6,592 bases of DNA, from the NCBI GenBank assembly GCA_013812385.1, contig JACCTM010000310.1, forward strand, positions 1 to 6,592, written 5' to 3'. The DNA comes from Geodermatophilaceae bacterium (GTDB lineage: Bacteria; Actinomycetota; Actinomycetes; Mycobacteriales; Geodermatophilaceae). This document shows, one piece after another, positions 5,232 to 6,592 of this stretch. The notes below the pieces were generated by a model, which ran no database searches, was not told the origin of the DNA, and saw only the letters and a program-made list of their open reading frames with translations. Each line of letters starts with the position of its first letter. The stretch's first letter is position 1. The translations under genes were made by a program, and so were the position numbers.

Positions 5232-6179
5232 ATGGCTCAGATCCGCGAGATCCGGCGGCGTATTTCCTCGGTCTCCTCGACCAAGAAGATCACACGGGCC
5301 ATGGAGCTCATCGCCACGACCCGCATCGCGAAGGCTCAGCAGCGGGTCCAGGCGGCGTTACCCTACGCCCGGGAGATCACCCGCGCGCTGTCCTCGCTGG
5401 CGGCCACGGCATCGTTGGACCACCCGTTGCTCGTCGAACGGGACAATCCCAAGCGGGCTGCGGTGCTCGTGGTCACCAGTGACCGCGGACTGGCCGGCGG
5501 CTACACCGCTAACGCGGTCCGCGCGGCCGAAGAGCTGTCCGCCCTGCTGCGCAGCGAAGGCAAGGAGCCGCTGCTCTACGTCATCGGCCGCAAGGGGATC
5601 GGCTACTACAGCTTCCGGCAACGCACGGTGGCCCACACCTGGAGTGGCTTCTCCGAGCAGCCCACCTACGCCGATGCCCGGGATGTGGCCTCGACGCTGA
5701 TCAAGGCATTTCTGGCCGGCGTCGATGACGAGGGCGACGATGGTGGCGAGGACGGCGTGCTGGGTGTCGACGAGATCCATCTCGTACACACCCGGTTCGT
5801 GTCCATGCTGTCTCAGGAACCGACCGCCAACCGGATTGCGCCATTGGTCGTGGAGGAGGTCGAGCACGAGGAGGACGAGTCCAGCCGGATGTCGGAACTG
5901 CAACCCTCGTACGAGTTCGAACCGGACCCGGACACCCTGCTCGATGCGCTGCTCCCGACGTACGTGACCAGCCGGATCTATGCCGCACTACTGGAATCGG
6001 CAGCCTCGGAGTCCGCCGCCCGTCGGCGGGCGATGAAGGCGGCCACCGACAACGCCGACGAGTTGATCCGCGGGCTCACCCGTGACGTCAACCAGGCACG
6101 ACAGGCCCAGATCACCCAAGAGATCAGTGAGATCGTCGGCGGCGCCGACGCTCTCGTCTCCGTAGGAAGCGACGAGTAG
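5232..6179 (+). CDS. atpG: ATP synthase F1 subunit gamma (central shaft)
   Basis: This subunit forms the rotating shaft linking the c-ring to the alpha-beta head. The protein has 315 residues (E. coli 287). The N-terminal helix carries the family pattern IRRRISSVSSTKKITRAMELI, the Rossmann-like core has SDRGLAGGY (83-91), and the C-terminal helix ends with the signature ITQEISEIVGGADAL (about 294-308). Two acidic inserts stand out: residues 164-174 (V-DDEGDDGGED) between core strands, and EEVEHEEDES at about 208-217. The first sits where mycobacterial gamma has its own loop, which has been linked there to coupling and low ATPase activity. Start ATG 5232 directly follows the atpA stop, with a purine-rich AAGAAGG in the end of atpA as the probable ribosome binding site. 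A rare TTA leucine codon lies at 5358-5360. Confidence 0.96.
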   Translation: MAQIREIRRRISSVSSTKKITRAMELIATTRIAKAQQRVQAALPYAREITRALSSLAATASLDHPLLVERDNPKRAAVLVVTSDRGLAGGYTANAVRAAEELSALLRSEGKEPLLYVIGRKGIGYYSFRQRTVAHTWSGFSEQPTYADARDVASTLIKAFLAGVDDEGDDGGEDGVLGVDEIHLVHTRFVSMLSQEPTANRIAPLVVEEVEHEEDESSRMSELQPSYEFEPDPDTLLDALLPTYVTSRIYAALLESAASESAARRRAMKAATDNADELIRGLTRDVNQARQAQITQEISEIVGGADALVSVGSDE

Positions 6180-6592
6180 ATGACTGCAACCACCTCTGAC
6201 CGCACGGAATCCCCGGCGGGCTCGAACTCCTCGGCCGACTCAGCCGGTCTGGCCGGCCGCGTCGTACGGATCATCGGCCCCGTTGTCGACGTGGAGTTCC
6301 CGCGCGATTCGATGCCTCCGCTGTTCCAGGCGTTGCACGCCGAGATCGCGCTCGAGTCGGTGCGTAAGCGGCTGACCCTCGAGGTGGCACAGCACCTCGG
6401 CGACAACCTGGTCCGGACGATCTCGATGCAACCGACTGATGGCCTGGTTCGTGGTGTGGAGGTCACCGACACCGGATCGTCGATCTCGGTGCCGGTGGGC
6501 GATCAGGTCAAGGGCCACGTGTTCAACACTCTTGGCCAGTGCCTGGACGACCCGGACCTGAAGTTCGAGGGTGAGCGCTGGTCCATCCACCG
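6180..6592 (+). CDS. atpD: ATP synthase F1 subunit beta, N-terminal part (3' cut by window)
   Basis: This is the catalytic subunit of F1. Only the first 137 codons are present, so the P-loop and catalytic Glu lie outside the window. The beta-barrel domain begins at about residue 26 with GRVVRIIGPVVDVEFP, followed by LTLEVAQHLGD, RTISMQPTDGLVRG and VGDQVKGHVFNTLG, and the window ends in GERWSIH, all family hallmarks. Ahead of the barrel is a 25-residue Ser/Thr/Ala-rich leader (MTATTSDRTESPAGS and onward) that E. coli beta lacks; short variable leaders occur in other actinobacteria. Start ATG 6180 directly follows the atpG TAG (TAGATG), with AGGAAG 10 bases upstream inside atpG. The later in-frame ATG codons lie within the conserved barrel, which supports this start. 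Confidence 0.95.
   Translation, partial: MTATTSDRTESPAGSNSSADSAGLAGRVVRIIGPVVDVEFPRDSMPPLFQALHAEIALESVRKRLTLEVAQHLGDNLVRTISMQPTDGLVRGVEVTDTGSSISVPVGDQVKGHVFNTLGQCLDDPDLKFEGERWSIH

Noticed and set aside
4325..5482. A 385-codon open frame on the + strand inside atpA and atpG.
   Set aside because: It is an Arg/Pro/Gly-rich shadow of the high-GC atpA frame and crosses the atpA-atpG junction; the conserved ATP synthase frames explain this DNA.

Overview
This window carries most of an F-type ATP synthase (atp) operon from a high-GC Gram-positive bacterium, almost certainly an actinobacterium. All genes lie on the + strand. The G+C content is high by eye, with strong G/C preference at third codon positions. 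The actinobacterial assignment rests on four points: a WecA/MraY-type glycosyltransferase ends just before the operon (the same neighbourhood as Rv1302 in Mycobacterium tuberculosis); the delta subunit is about 270 residues long; the alpha subunit has a 36-residue C-terminal extension; and the gamma subunit has an acidic loop where mycobacterial gamma has one. Subunits b and delta are separate genes, so this is not the mycobacterial layout in which delta is fused to a b-like segment. Leucine TTA codons in two operon genes make Streptomyces less likely. I cannot name the genus.

Layout: 1-218, 3' end of a membrane glycosyltransferase; 215-664, AtpI-like four-helix membrane protein; 681-941, small AtpZ-family two-helix membrane protein; 938-1783, atpB (subunit a); 1784-1840, a gap with a perfect 7-bp hairpin followed by a strong ribosome binding site; 1841-2068, atpE (subunit c); 2082-2696, atpF (subunit b); 2696-3514, atpH (subunit delta); 3515-3587, a second gap; 3588-5231, atpA (alpha); 5232-6179, atpG (gamma); 6180-6592, the first 137 codons of atpD (beta), cut by the window edge. 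atpC (epsilon) would be expected after atpD, outside the window.

Subunit a and the c-ring form the proton channel and rotor in the membrane. Subunits b and delta form the stator stalk. Alpha and beta form the catalytic head and gamma is the central shaft. The two small membrane proteins at the front are probably Fo assembly factors. Genes overlap or abut at most junctions (ATGA, GTGA, TGATG, TAAATG, TAGATG), which suggests one transcript with translational coupling. The only gaps longer than 16 bases precede atpE, the subunit needed in most copies, and atpA, the first F1-head gene.

I see no new biological system here, no mobile element, CRISPR array, RNA gene or foreign-looking segment. The points most worth a second look are an internal duplication inside the delta subunit, the hairpin before atpE, and the subunit extensions and inserts in alpha, gamma and beta.
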